The notes beneath the pieces are model-generated. The model was not told the origin of the DNA. It searched no databases and worked only from the letters and a program-made list of their open reading frames with translations. The position numbers were made by a program, and so were the translations under genes. DNA of 60,163 nucleotides from Aurantimonas sp036252795 (GTDB lineage Bacteria > Pseudomonadota > Alphaproteobacteria > Rhizobiales > Rhizobiaceae): NCBI GenBank assembly GCA_036252795.1, contig DASYHY010000037.1, positions 1-60,163 on the forward strand. The letters run 5' to 3'. The number at the start of each line of letters is the position of its first letter. Position 1 is the stretch's first letter. This document shows, in pieces, positions 27,624 through 36,603 of the stretch.

Positions 27624-27651
27624 TTGAAAAATGCCGCAAAGCTTTTATCCT
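27624..27651 (+). promoter_or_regulatory. Candidate sigma-70-type promoter of the ehu operon
   Basis: TTGAAA at 27624-27629 and TATCCT at 27646-27651 with a 16-bp spacer, in an AT-rich patch of an otherwise GC-rich window, about 148 nt before the ehuB start. No operator could be assigned in the long leader. Confidence 0.4.
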
Positions 27652-27798
27652 GCCACTCATCAATCGACGTGATGATGAACGGCACCGCTACGCGCTGCCG
27701 TCATGATTCATCCTGCGGTCGGCGTTCAATCGACCCAATTGCTTCTGATGACTATTCATCAGCCTTGCGACGGAACGACTTTCAACAACGGAGTCACG

Positions 27799-28662
27799 AT
27801 GACCAATATGCTTAGAAACAGCCTTCTCGCCACTGCCGTATCGGCCGGCATGCTTGCGACCGGCGCCGCATCGGCAGCGAGCCTCGAGGAAATCCGCGAA
27901 GGCGGCGCGGTGCGCATCGCCGTCGCCAATGAAATTCCCTACGGCTACATGGACATGAGCGGCGAGGCCAAGGGCGCCGGTCCGGACGTCGCACGTCACG
28001 TCTTCCAGCAGATGGGCATCGAGAACATCGAGTGGACGACCACGAATTTCTCCTCGCTCATTCCGGGCCTGCAGGCGGATCGCTTTGACGTCGCGGCGGC
28101 CGAGATGGCGATCCTGCCGGAGCGCTGCGAGAGCGTGATCTATTCAGAGCCGAACACCTCCTACGGTGAGGGCCTGCTGGTCGCTGCAGGCAACCCGAAG
28201 GATCTGCACAGCTTCGGTGCGTTCGCCGAAGGCGACGGCAAGATCGCGATCATGGCCGGCGCCGACCAGCTGGAAATGCTGCAGAAACTCGGCGTGCCCG
28301 AGGATCGCATGGTGACGATCGCCAGCAACGCCGACGCGATCTCGACGGTCTCGACCGGCCGAGCCGACGCTTACGCCGCTACCAGCCTGACCGTCAGCGA
28401 ACTGGCCGGCAAGAGCGACGACGTGGAGAGCGCCGGCTCCTTCGAGGACCCGGTGATCGACGGATCGGAAGTGCGCAGCTGGGGCGGGTTCGCCTTCGCC
28501 AGCGACTCCACCGAACTGCGCGATGCCTTCAACGAAGAGCTGACCAAGTTCAAGGAGACCGACGAGTGGCGCGAGATCCTCGCGGGCTACGGCTTCTCCG
28601 AGGCCGACATCGAGGGCTCGGGCCAGCGCAGCACGCAGGAACTCTGCGACGCCTCGAGCTGA
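27799..28662 (+). CDS. ehuB: Ectoine/hydroxyectoine-type ABC transporter substrate-binding protein
   Basis: 287 residues from the ATG at 27799 (GGAG 8-11 nt before). Signal peptide MTNMLRNSLLATAVSAGMLATGAASA, then a family 3 (polar amino-acid) binding protein: GGAVRIAVANEIPYGYMD, DRFDVAAAEMAILPERC and SGRADAYAATSLTV-like text. The opening of the mature protein and the B-C-D-A gene order match EhuB of the ectoine/hydroxyectoine uptake system. Assignment of the ligand is by resemblance. The gene is followed by a hairpin and then ehuC. Confidence 0.82.
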   Translation: MTNMLRNSLLATAVSAGMLATGAASAASLEEIREGGAVRIAVANEIPYGYMDMSGEAKGAGPDVARHVFQQMGIENIEWTTTNFSSLIPGLQADRFDVAAAEMAILPERCESVIYSEPNTSYGEGLLVAAGNPKDLHSFGAFAEGDGKIAIMAGADQLEMLQKLGVPEDRMVTIASNADAISTVSTGRADAYAATSLTVSELAGKSDDVESAGSFEDPVIDGSEVRSWGGFAFASDSTELRDAFNEELTKFKETDEWREILAGYGFSEADIEGSGQRSTQELCDASS

Positions 28663-28678
28663 TCGTCCGCTCAGAGAG

Positions 28679-28717
28679 AAATGGGGCGCTGGCGAGCGGA
28701 AGTTCGCCGGCGCATTT
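28679..28717 (+). other. Intercistronic hairpin between ehuB and ehuC
   Basis: Starting AAATG at 28679 and ending ATTT at 28717, the two sides pair over about 16 bp (two G-U pairs and a GGG bulge) around GGAA. It lies 17 nt past the ehuB stop. As at xylF/xylH, it follows a binding-protein gene and may protect its mRNA, or cause partial termination (CATTT tail). Confidence 0.55.
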
Positions 28718-28763
28718 CGGTCGTCCGTCAGGATCGGCCAGCGGCCGGTTGGAATTCTGACGA

Positions 28764-29435
28764 ATGGAATGGTTAGCCTATCTCGGGCCGCTTGCTGAGG
28801 GTGCCCTGGTCACCGCGGAGATCGCGGTCGCCTCGATGCTGCTCGGCGCGGCGTTCTCCTTCATCTTCGGGATCGGCAAGCTGTCGCGCGTCGGCGCGAT
28901 GCGGTGGCTGTCGATCTGCTATATCGAGATCTTCCGGGGCACCTCGCTCCTCGTCCAGCTGTTCTGGCTGTATTTCGCGCTGCCTCTGGCCGGCGAGGCG
29001 ATCGGGATCGACCTGCGCTTCGACCCGGTGACCGTCGGCATCCTCGCGCTGGCGCTGAATATCGGCGCCTACGGGGCCGAAGTGGTGCGCGGTGCCCTGC
29101 AGGCGGTGCACAGCGACCAGTTCGAGGCGGCGAGGGCGCTCAATTTCACCGACCGTCAGGCGATGTGGCGCATCGCCCTGCCGCAGGCGATCCCGGAGAT
29201 GATGCCGACCTTCGGCAATCTCGCCATCCAGAACCTCAAGGACACGGCCCTGGTCTCCCTGATCAGCCTCGCGGATCTCGCCTTCCGGGCCGAACAGATC
29301 CGCAACTTCACCCAGGACAGCGTCACCGTCTACTCGCTGGTGCTGCTGATGTATTTCGGCATGGCGCTGGTCCTGGCGGGGTTCATGAAGCTGCTCGAGC
29401 GTTCGGTCGGGCGCTGGCGCCGGACGGGAGCGTAA
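28764..29435 (+). CDS. ehuC: Ectoine/hydroxyectoine ABC transporter permease
   Basis: 223 residues with about five membrane helices, a HisM/GlnP-type polar amino-acid permease: EIFRGTSLLVQLFWLYFALP, then LALNIGAYGAEVVRGALQAV and the EAA loop EAARALNFTDRQAMWRIALP. Forms a heterodimeric channel with EhuD, whose gene begins 3 nt later. Confidence 0.85.
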   Translation: MEWLAYLGPLAEGALVTAEIAVASMLLGAAFSFIFGIGKLSRVGAMRWLSICYIEIFRGTSLLVQLFWLYFALPLAGEAIGIDLRFDPVTVGILALALNIGAYGAEVVRGALQAVHSDQFEAARALNFTDRQAMWRIALPQAIPEMMPTFGNLAIQNLKDTALVSLISLADLAFRAEQIRNFTQDSVTVYSLVLLMYFGMALVLAGFMKLLERSVGRWRRTGA

Positions 29436-29438
29436 GCG

Positions 29439-30131
29439 ATGCTCTTCGGATACGAGTGGGACACGTCGAGCGATCTCGCCTTCGCGATATCGATCCTGCC
29501 GATACTGCTCTGGGGCCTGGTGGTGACGATCCAGGCGACGGCGCTGGGCTTCGTCATCGCGCTCGTGCTGGGGCTCGTCCTCGCCGTGCTCAAGGCGGCG
29601 CCGACGCGGCTGATCTCCTGGCCGGCCAAGGCCATCGCCGAGTTCCTGCGGGACACGCCGCTGCTCGTGCAGCTGTTCTTCCTCTATTACGTCCTGCCGG
29701 AATTCGGGATCGTGCTACCGGCCTTCCTGACGGGGGCGCTGGCACTGGGCCTTCAGTACAGCGCCTATGTCTCGGAAGTGTATCGGGGCGGGCTCGAGGC
29801 GGTGGACCAAGGCCAACACGAGGCGAGCCGCGCGCTCAACCTCGCATCCGGCCGTACCTTCACCCGGATCGTCCTGCCGCAGGCCATTCCGCGCGTCGTC
29901 CCGGCACTCGGCAACTACCTCGTCTCGATGATGAAGGACGTACCCGTCCTGTCGGTCGTCACCGTCCTCGAGATGCTCAACGTCGCCAGGATCATCGGCG
30001 ACCGGACCTTCAACTACCTGATCCCGCTGTCCATGGTCGGCGGTCTCTATCTCATTCTCACGCTCGTGGCCGCTGCCGGCGTGCGGGCGCTCGACGTGAA
30101 CCTGCCGAAGAGGGGGCTGCCGCTCCGATGA
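29439..30131 (+). CDS. ehuD: Ectoine/hydroxyectoine ABC transporter permease
   Basis: 230 residues, second HisM-type permease: FLRDTPLLVQLFFLYYVLPE, LALGLQYSAYVSEVYRGG and the EAA loop EASRALNLASGRTFTRIVLP. Partner of EhuC. Its stop overlaps the ehuA start (ATGA), so the two are translationally coupled. Confidence 0.85.
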   Translation: MLFGYEWDTSSDLAFAISILPILLWGLVVTIQATALGFVIALVLGLVLAVLKAAPTRLISWPAKAIAEFLRDTPLLVQLFFLYYVLPEFGIVLPAFLTGALALGLQYSAYVSEVYRGGLEAVDQGQHEASRALNLASGRTFTRIVLPQAIPRVVPALGNYLVSMMKDVPVLSVVTVLEMLNVARIIGDRTFNYLIPLSMVGGLYLILTLVAAAGVRALDVNLPKRGLPLR

Positions 30132-30904
30132 CCCAGCCGATCATTGAATTCGAGAACGTCGTCAAGCGCTTCGGCCCCGTCACGGTGCTCGACCACCTGA
30201 ACTTCAGCGTACAGCCCGGCGAGAAGGTGACGATCATCGGGCCTTCCGGCTCCGGCAAGTCCACCGTGCTGCGCATCCTGATGACGCTGGAGACGATCGA
30301 CGACGGCATCGTCCGCGTCGAGGGTGAGCCGCTGTGGCACGAGGAAAGCGGCGGCGAACTCAAGCCCGCGGGCGAGGCGCATCTGCGGCACATGCGCGAG
30401 AAGCTCGGCATGGTGTTCCAGAACTTCAACCTGTTTCCGCACATGACGGTCCGGCGCAATCTCACCGAAGCCCCGCGCACCGTTCTCGGCCTGCCGAAGG
30501 CCGAGGCCAACGACCGCGCCGAGGAACTGCTCGACATGGTCGGGCTGGTGGATCAGGCCGACAAGTTCCCCGGCCAGCTCTCCGGCGGACAGCAGCAGCG
30601 GGTCGGCATCGCCCGCGCGCTGGCCATGCGGCCGAAGGTGATGCTGTTCGACGAGCCGACCTCGGCCCTCGATCCCGAACTCGTCGGCGACGTCCTCAAC
30701 GTCATCCGGCATCTCGCTGAGGAGCACGATCTGACGATGCTGCTGGTGACCCACGAGATGCGCTTCGCCCGCGAGATCTCCGACCGGATCCTGTTCTTCG
30801 ACGGCGGCACGATCTGCGAGGAAGGAACGCCGGCGGAAATCTTCGGCGAGCCGAAGAAGGAGCGCACGCGCGAATTCCTGAAGGCGGTCCTCGAGACGGC
30901 CTGA
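30128..30904 (+). CDS. ehuA: Ectoine/hydroxyectoine ABC transporter ATP-binding protein
   Basis: 258 residues from the ATG at 30128; earlier in-frame starts lie inside ehuC/ehuD. Polar amino-acid-type ATPase: Walker A GPSGSGKST, Q-loop GMVFQNFNLFPHMT, signature LSGGQQQRVGIARAL, Walker B VMLFDEPTSALDPEL, and LLVTHEMRFAREISDRI. Energises uptake through EhuC/EhuD. No ectoine-catabolic genes (doeA/eutD type) or MocR regulator follow; a convergent membrane-protein gene ends 7 nt away. Confidence 0.87.
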   Translation: MTQPIIEFENVVKRFGPVTVLDHLNFSVQPGEKVTIIGPSGSGKSTVLRILMTLETIDDGIVRVEGEPLWHEESGGELKPAGEAHLRHMREKLGMVFQNFNLFPHMTVRRNLTEAPRTVLGLPKAEANDRAEELLDMVGLVDQADKFPGQLSGGQQQRVGIARALAMRPKVMLFDEPTSALDPELVGDVLNVIRHLAEEHDLTMLLVTHEMRFAREISDRILFFDGGTICEEGTPAEIFGEPKKERTREFLKAVLETA

Positions 30905-30911
30905 GCTTTCC

Positions 30912-31547
30912 TCAGACCAGCGGAACGCCCGTCAGATCCATCACGGCGCCGTAGCTGACGAGCGAACAGACCACCATCAGGGCGGCAACCGCGAAAGCGC
31001 CGCCGAGATCCTTACCCGTGGCGAAATAGATCAGCCGGATCGTGAGCGCGATCGAGGCGAGGCCGACGAGCACGCCGAGCAGCGCCGTCCCCTCGCTGGC
31101 GCCGAGCAGCAGGACGAGCACCCAGTACGGGGCAAAGGCCCAGGCGAGGAACGCCCCGCCCCAGTTGGTCGCCACGACCAGCGGCACGATCTTCCGGGAG
31201 TAGCCGATGCGCTTCGCCGCGAGGATCAGGACGAGGATCGGCAGCAGCCAGCCGATGATGTCGGCGAGGAAGTGCGCCATGTAGATCGTCATCGCGCTGG
31301 TATCGGCGACCGGACCGCGGCGCTCCACGGCCTCGTACTCGATCCAGGAAAGCGCGATCGGCGGCAGCGCCACGACGATCGCCGAGAAGGACTGCCAGAA
31401 CCCGTCGGCGCTCAGATCGAGCCGCCGCAGGCCCTCGGCCTTCCCGCTCATCAGCAGCAGGGCGCCCGAGAAATAGCGCACGACCTCGTCGAGACTCGGC
31501 ACCAGGTCAGGGGTAGGCGGCAAACCAGCGGGCGATGAAGGCTTCAT
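30912..31547 (-). CDS. Hypothetical integral membrane protein overlapping the end of dapE
   Basis: 211 residues from the ATG at 31547, which overlaps dapE by 41 nt; a GTG near residue 23 would avoid the overlap. About five hydrophobic helices from residue 53 onward (SFSAIVVALPPIALSW, LLPILVLILAAKRIGY, LAWAFAPYWVLVLLLG). No family named with confidence. The overlap suggests coupling to dapE, which is transcribed immediately upstream. Confidence 0.65.
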   Translation of the reverse strand: MKPSSPAGLPPTPDLVPSLDEVVRYFSGALLLMSGKAEGLRRLDLSADGFWQSFSAIVVALPPIALSWIEYEAVERRGPVADTSAMTIYMAHFLADIIGWLLPILVLILAAKRIGYSRKIVPLVVATNWGGAFLAWAFAPYWVLVLLLGASEGTALLGVLVGLASIALTIRLIYFATGKDLGGAFAVAALMVVCSLVSYGAVMDLTGVPLV

Positions 31548-32700
31548 AGATCCGCGTCAGTCCTTCGAGATCGACAAGGGCGACCCTCTCATTGGCCATG
31601 TGCATTGTCTTGCCGACAAGCCCGAATTCTACCACCGGACAACAATCTTTGATGAAGCGTGCGTCGGACGTGCCCCCGGATGTCGACAATTCCGGCCTTC
31701 GGCCGGTCACCTCGAAGATCGCTGCGGCGAGTGACTGCGTCAACGCGTCGTCCCGCGTGACGAAGGCTTCGGCGGGCCGCTCCCGCCAGACGGTCTCCAC
31801 CGACGCGGCGGCACGCCCCGGCCGCAGGCGGGCCTCTCGCGCCGCCGATCCGATCCGGCGCTGCAACTCCTCTTTGAGCGTCTCCGGGGTCCAGAGGTCG
31901 TTGAAGCGGACGTTGAAATAGAGACGCGAGCGGGCCGGAATGACGTTGACGGAGGGATTGCCGGTGTCGATCGAGGTAACCTCGAGATGGGAGGGCGGGA
32001 AGCGCTCCGTCCCCTCGTCGAGCGGCTCCGCCATCAGCGCCTCGGCGATGGCCGTGATTGCGCGCACCGGATTGTCGGCAAGATGGGGATAGGCGACGTG
32101 GCCCTGGACGCCCGTCACCCTGACCTCGGCCGAGAGCGACCCGCGCCGGCCGATCTTGATCATGTCGCCCAACTCGGCACGGTTCGTCGGCTCCCCGACC
32201 ACGCAGGCGTCGAAGCGCTCGCCGCGCTCTGTCGCCCAGGTGAGCAGCTTGACGGTGCCGTTGACCGCCGGGCCTTCCTCGTCGCCGGTGATCAGCAGCG
32301 AAAGCTGGCCAGCCGGCAATTCTCCTCGGCCTTGCAGCCGCGCTACGGCCGCGACGAAGGCGGCGATTCCGCCCTTCATGTCGACGGCGCCACGTCCGAT
32401 CATCTCCCCGTCGACGATTTCGGCGGCGAACGGGTCCTGATGCCAGTCGCCGCTGTCGCCGGGCGGGACGACGTCGGTGTGACCGGCGAAGACCAGATGC
32501 GGCCCGGCCGCGCCCCTGCGGGCGAAGAGGTTCTCGACGTCCGGCGTGCCAGCCTCATGGAAGACCGGCCGCTCGACGGAGAAGCCGAGCGGCGCCAGCA
32601 TCGCGGCGAGCGTCGTCAGCGAGCCCGCCTCCTCCGGCGTGACAGAGGGGCAGCGGATCAGCGCCGCGAGCACGGCGGACGGGTCGGTCGTATCGGTCAT
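31507..32700 (-). CDS. dapE: Succinyl-diaminopimelate desuccinylase
   Basis: Releases LL-diaminopimelate in the succinylase branch of lysine/peptidoglycan synthesis. 397 residues from the ATG at 32700. Di-zinc M20 peptidase motifs: FAGHTDVVPPGD, GRGAVDMKGGIAAF, LLITGDEEGPAVNGT, a dimerisation domain in the middle and STSGGTSDARF late. An in-frame extension to 32838 has no similarity. dapD, for an earlier step of the same branch, lies 2 kb away on the same strand. Confidence 0.95.
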   Translation of the reverse strand: MTDTTDPSAVLAALIRCPSVTPEEAGSLTTLAAMLAPLGFSVERPVFHEAGTPDVENLFARRGAAGPHLVFAGHTDVVPPGDSGDWHQDPFAAEIVDGEMIGRGAVDMKGGIAAFVAAVARLQGRGELPAGQLSLLITGDEEGPAVNGTVKLLTWATERGERFDACVVGEPTNRAELGDMIKIGRRGSLSAEVRVTGVQGHVAYPHLADNPVRAITAIAEALMAEPLDEGTERFPPSHLEVTSIDTGNPSVNVIPARSRLYFNVRFNDLWTPETLKEELQRRIGSAAREARLRPGRAAASVETVWRERPAEAFVTRDDALTQSLAAAIFEVTGRRPELSTSGGTSDARFIKDCCPVVEFGLVGKTMHMANERVALVDLEGLTRIYEAFIARWFAAYP

Positions 32701-32852
32701 GGCTTTCGAATAACCCGGATGCCGCGCGCCCGCCACAGAGGCTGGCGGCAACACGAAAGCCGCTTGTCCCCCAGTTGCGGCGACCGCGCCACGTTTCCGC
32801 CGCGTTCCGGGCGGAAAGGCTGAAGCGGGGACAATCATCGCGAGGGGACTTC

Positions 32853-33893
32853 ATGGGATCGGGGGATATTGCCGCCATCGATGCGCGACGGCTTCGTCTG
32901 GCACCGATGGCCGCGATCGCGGCGCTTTTGGCCTTCTCCGGCTGCATTGCCGACGGGCCGGGCGGCTCGCCCCTCGCCCTCGGCGCCGCCGCCACCGAGT
33001 CTGAGACCGAAGAGACCGAGATCGCCGCAGCGGACTCCGCCGTTGCCTCCTCCGCCGGCGATGTCGCGATCGCCGCGCGCGAGGCCAGCCAGGCAGCCGA
33101 ATCCGGCACGATCTCCGGCAGCGCGGCGCTCGACCGGCTGATCGAGAAGCACGCGCTCGAGGCCGGCGTGCCGCCTGCCCTGGCCTATGCCGTCGTCCGG
33201 GTCGAGAGCCGCTACAACCCGAAGGCCAAGGGCGCCGGCGGCGTCTACGGGCTCAGCCAGATCAAGCCCGCAACGGCCCGCAGCATGGGGTTCTCGGGCT
33301 CGCCGAACGACCTGCTCGATGCCGAGACCAATCTCACCTACGGCATGAAATATCTGAAGGGCGCCTGGGAAAAGGGCGGCCACGACGTCTGCCAGACCTC
33401 GATGAAGTACAAGGGCGGCCACCGCACGACCCGCATGAGCCAGTCGGCGGCGCGCTATTGCTCCGCGGTCAAGGCGCACATGGCCGAGGTCAACAAGCGG
33501 CGGCGCATGCCGGGACCGGCCGAAGCCGCGCCCGAGAAGGAAGAGGGCCTGCTCGGCACCATGGTCGCGGCCATTACGCCGAGGACAGCTGCGGCGAGCA
33601 CGGCCGCACCAGCCGCGCCGACGCGGCCAGTAGCAGAAGAAGCCGCGGCTCCGGCGCAGGCCCCGGCGCAGGCCGCCGTGGCGACGGCACTGATCCCTGC
33701 TCCCAAGCCGGCGGCCGTGCCTGCGCCCCCCGCGCCGGAGACGGCCGAGATCGCGGCGGCACCGGCGCCGTCGTCCGCCAAAGGCGGCCGGGTCGCGGCC
33801 GTGACAGAGGAGCCGGGGCTCGACGAGGCGGCGCTGGCTGCCCGGATGGGCTTCGACGACGACGTCGCGCCGTTGCTGCGCGGCGGCCAGTAG
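32853..33893 (+). CDS. Lipoprotein lytic transglycosylase (SLT domain) with alanine/proline-rich tail
   Basis: 346 residues from the ATG at 32853 (GAGGGG 4-9 nt before). A lipoprotein-type leader ends ALLAFSGC, with C31 as the likely lipidated residue. The SLT domain spans about 95-210: catalytic E118 in VVRVESRYNPKAKG, then GVYGLSQIKPATARSMGF and NLTYGMKYLKG. Residues about 225-320 are alanine/proline-rich, suiting a spacer through the wall. Cleaves peptidoglycan glycan strands; divergent from dapE. Confidence 0.85.
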   Translation: MGSGDIAAIDARRLRLAPMAAIAALLAFSGCIADGPGGSPLALGAAATESETEETEIAAADSAVASSAGDVAIAAREASQAAESGTISGSAALDRLIEKHALEAGVPPALAYAVVRVESRYNPKAKGAGGVYGLSQIKPATARSMGFSGSPNDLLDAETNLTYGMKYLKGAWEKGGHDVCQTSMKYKGGHRTTRMSQSAARYCSAVKAHMAEVNKRRRMPGPAEAAPEKEEGLLGTMVAAITPRTAAASTAAPAAPTRPVAEEAAAPAQAPAQAAVATALIPAPKPAAVPAPPAPETAEIAAAPAPSSAKGGRVAAVTEEPGLDEAALAARMGFDDDVAPLLRGGQ

Positions 33894-33938
33894 CATCTTC
33901 GGGAATATGCCCAGGGACGCGGCGCTTATTCAGCTGCC

Positions 33939-34718
33939 TCAGCGGTCGGAGACGACCAGCATCGGGCCCAGCCGGTCGCGCCGATAGTCGATCCCGGCGT
34001 CGGGGTAATAGAGGCTCGACACCTGCCCGTCGAAGAACAGCGCGTCGCGGCAGCCGAGCCGGTCGCGGAAGAACAGCGCGAAGTCCCAGAAATTTACCGC
34101 CTGGCGTGACAGGACGAGGCGAACCACCCGCCCGTCCTCGCTGGCGCAGACGCCGTTGCGGACATAGCGGCTGTCGGACCCGTCGATGAAGCGCGGATGG
34201 AGTTGCCCGTCCTTCAGCAGCATCGGCCCGGACTGGGTGGCGAGAGCCGGCCGGTGATCGCCGGCGACATAGGCGTCGGTCTCCATCACCCGCGCCTCGC
34301 CGTCCTCGACGAAGAACACGCCGTTCGGCTTCATCGAATAGTTGCCGCTGCCGGTGCCGCGCACCAGCGGACTGACTTCACGCCCGTCCTGGACGGCAAG
34401 GCCGACGGCCCGCCGGTCCTCGTGGTACATGCCGGCATTCATGATCAGGCGGACGCGCCCGCTCTCGACGCTGGCGCTGGCCCGCTCGAAGGTCTCGTAG
34501 GGCCGGCCATCCCGATCCTCGGCCCGCAGCGCGACATCGTAGCGGTCCAGCGGGACGTCGCAGACGAGGTATTCGACGCCCGAGGCGGCTTCGGTGCGGC
34601 AGATCCCCTCATGGCCGGCCGTAATGCTCGGCGCCGGCTGCAGCCAACCGAGCAGGCCGCCAAATGCCGCCAGGGTGACGGGCCAGACGCTGTTCAGGCG
34701 AGAACGACGCATCACCAT
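33939..34718 (-). CDS. Phosphodiester glycosidase (NAGPA/DUF2233) family protein
   Basis: 259 residues; start at 34718 or the ATG two codons later (34712). A hydrophobic N-terminus (residues about 10-28) suggests secretion or anchoring. NAGPA-type stretches are visible: LIMNAGMYHED, NYSMKPNGVFF, ATQSGPMLLKDG, RNGVCASEDG and DALFFDGQVSSLYYP. Family members cleave glycan phosphodiesters or decorate/trim envelope polysaccharides; the substrate here is unknown. Surrounded by peptidoglycan-related genes. Confidence 0.8.
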   Translation of the reverse strand: MVMRRSRLNSVWPVTLAAFGGLLGWLQPAPSITAGHEGICRTEAASGVEYLVCDVPLDRYDVALRAEDRDGRPYETFERASASVESGRVRLIMNAGMYHEDRRAVGLAVQDGREVSPLVRGTGSGNYSMKPNGVFFVEDGEARVMETDAYVAGDHRPALATQSGPMLLKDGQLHPRFIDGSDSRYVRNGVCASEDGRVVRLVLSRQAVNFWDFALFFRDRLGCRDALFFDGQVSSLYYPDAGIDYRRDRLGPMLVVSDR

Positions 34719-34783
34719 GTCTTTCTCGCGGCCTTTGCACCGTCACTCATGCGCGGGAACGCCGGCGGGTAGCGGCCACGCGA

Positions 34784-35641
34784 TCAGCTGCGCAGCAACT
34801 CGTTGATCGAGGTCTTGGAGCGGGTCCGCTCGTCCACCCGCTTGACGATCACGGCGCAGTAGAGGCCCGGCCCCGGCTCGCCATTGCCCATCGGCTTGGC
34901 CGCCGGCAACGTGCCGGCCACCACCACCGAATAGGGCGGCACCTCGCCATAGGTGATCGAGCCGGTGGCGCGGTCGACGATCTTCGTCGACTGGCCGATG
35001 AAGACGCCCATGCCGAGCACCGAGCCCTCGCGCACGATGCAGCCCTCGACCACCTCGGAGCGCGCGCCGATGAAGCAATTGTCCTCGATGATAGTCGGGC
35101 CGGCCTGCATCGGCTCCAGCACGCCGCCAATGCCGACGCCGCCGGACAGGTGCACGTTCTTGCCGATCTGCGCGCAGGACCCGACCGTCGCCCAGGTGTC
35201 GACCATCGTGCCCTCGTCCACGAAGGCACCGAGATTGACGAAGGACGGCATCAGCACGACGTCCCGACCGATATGGGCCGAATGGCGTACGACGGCGCTC
35301 GGCACGGCGCGGAAGCCCGCCGAACGGAACCGCTCGGGATCCCAGCCGGCGAATTTCGACGGGACCTTGTCCCACCAGGTGGCGCCGCCCGGTCCGCCCT
35401 CGATCACCGCCATGTCGTTGAGCCGGAAGGACAGGAGCACCGCCTTCTTCAGCCACTGGTGCACCGTCCAGGATCCGTCCGTCTCGCGCGTCGCGACCCG
35501 GGCCTCGCCCCGGTCCAGGAGCCCGAGAGCCGCCTCCACCGCCTCGCGCACCGGCCCGCTCGTCGTGGCGGAGACGGTATCACGCTCCTCGAAAGCGCGT
35601 TCGATCGTCGATTCGAGGGCGGCGCGGTCCGGCGCGGTCAT
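34784..35641 (-). CDS. dapD: 2,3,4,5-tetrahydropyridine-2,6-dicarboxylate N-succinyltransferase
   Basis: Succinylates tetrahydrodipicolinate, starting the succinylase branch that DapE finishes. 285 residues from the ATG at 35641 (MTAPDRAALES), the normal length in this order; the extension to 35860 overlaps the divergent gene. A left-handed beta-helix of hexapeptide repeats covers about 110-230 (FVDEGTMVDTWATVGS, NVHLSGGVGIGGVLEP, NCFIGARSEVVEGCIV). C-terminus KTSINELLRS is typical. Confidence 0.96.
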   Translation of the reverse strand: MTAPDRAALESTIERAFEERDTVSATTSGPVREAVEAALGLLDRGEARVATRETDGSWTVHQWLKKAVLLSFRLNDMAVIEGGPGGATWWDKVPSKFAGWDPERFRSAGFRAVPSAVVRHSAHIGRDVVLMPSFVNLGAFVDEGTMVDTWATVGSCAQIGKNVHLSGGVGIGGVLEPMQAGPTIIEDNCFIGARSEVVEGCIVREGSVLGMGVFIGQSTKIVDRATGSITYGEVPPYSVVVAGTLPAAKPMGNGEPGPGLYCAVIVKRVDERTRSKTSINELLRS

Positions 35642-35751
35642 CGGCAGGCTCCTGGAAAAGCGGGAAAGACGGGCGTCGGGCGCCCTGTCGAAATCGGCCC
35701 GGACCCTAGTTGAAGGGCCTGCAGGAATCAATTCGAGCAGGCGAGGCATTC

Positions 35752-36603
35752 GTGACGCAACAGACACCGCGCGACCACAATGGCTGGGATCCGTTCCCCA
35801 GCTCGCAGCGGGACCGGCAGGACGTGGAGACCATTCCGGCGACGCCGCAGACGAGCTCATCCACCTATCGCCTCGCCTATGACGATGCCGACTTCCTGAC
35901 CCGCGAGGAGCTCCGGGGCGTGCGCCTGCAGCTCGAGCTGGTCAAGCCGGAAATGGCGCTGAACGACGCGGGCATCCTGTCGACGGTGGTGCTGTTCGGC
36001 GGCGCCCGCATCCCGGAGCCCGGCGGGGCCGCGTGGGCGGCGCGCAATCCGGTGCAGAAGCAGAACCTCGAGGCGAACTCTCGCTACTACGAGGAGGCGC
36101 GGCGCTTCGCCCGCTTCGCCTCGCAGCACTCGGCGGACACGCACGGCGGCAAGGAGTTCGTCATCGTCACCGGCGGCGGCCCCGGCGTGATGGAGGCCGG
36201 TAATCGCGGCGCCTCCGACGTCGACGCGGTGTCGATCGCGCTGAACATCACCCTGCCCCACGAACAGGCGCCCAACACCTACACGACGCCGGAACTGTCG
36301 TTCAACTTCCACTATTTCGCGATCCGCAAGATGCACTTCCTCCTGCGGGCGAAGGCGATGGCGATCTTTCCGGGCGGCTTCGGGACGCTGGACGAGCTGT
36401 TCGAGGGGCTGACCCTCATCCAGACGCGCCGGATGCAGCGGATCCCGGTGATCCTGTTCGGCGAGGAATTCTGGCGTCGCGTCATCAATTTCGAGGCGCT
36501 GGCGGAAGAAGGCACGATCTCGCCGAACGATCTCGACCTGATCACCTTCGTCGACACGGCAGAGGACGGCTGGCAGGCGATCCGCGACTTCTACGCCTTC
36601 TGA
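35752..36603 (+). CDS. LOG-family (TIGR00730-like) nucleotide phosphoribohydrolase
   Basis: 283 residues from the GTG at 35752, which has GAGG 5 nt before; the alternative TTG at 35710 lacks a ribosome site. Rossmann-like fold with VVLFGGARIPEPGG, VIVTGGGPGVMEAGNRG and the family hallmark PGGFGTLDELFE. Family members release the base from nucleoside 5'-monophosphates, including cytokinin precursors; whether this one makes cytokinin or acts on AMP-like substrates cannot be told. Divergent from dapD. Confidence 0.85.
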   Translation: MTQQTPRDHNGWDPFPSSQRDRQDVETIPATPQTSSSTYRLAYDDADFLTREELRGVRLQLELVKPEMALNDAGILSTVVLFGGARIPEPGGAAWAARNPVQKQNLEANSRYYEEARRFARFASQHSADTHGGKEFVIVTGGGPGVMEAGNRGASDVDAVSIALNITLPHEQAPNTYTTPELSFNFHYFAIRKMHFLLRAKAMAIFPGGFGTLDELFEGLTLIQTRRMQRIPVILFGEEFWRRVINFEALAEEGTISPNDLDLITFVDTAEDGWQAIRDFYAF

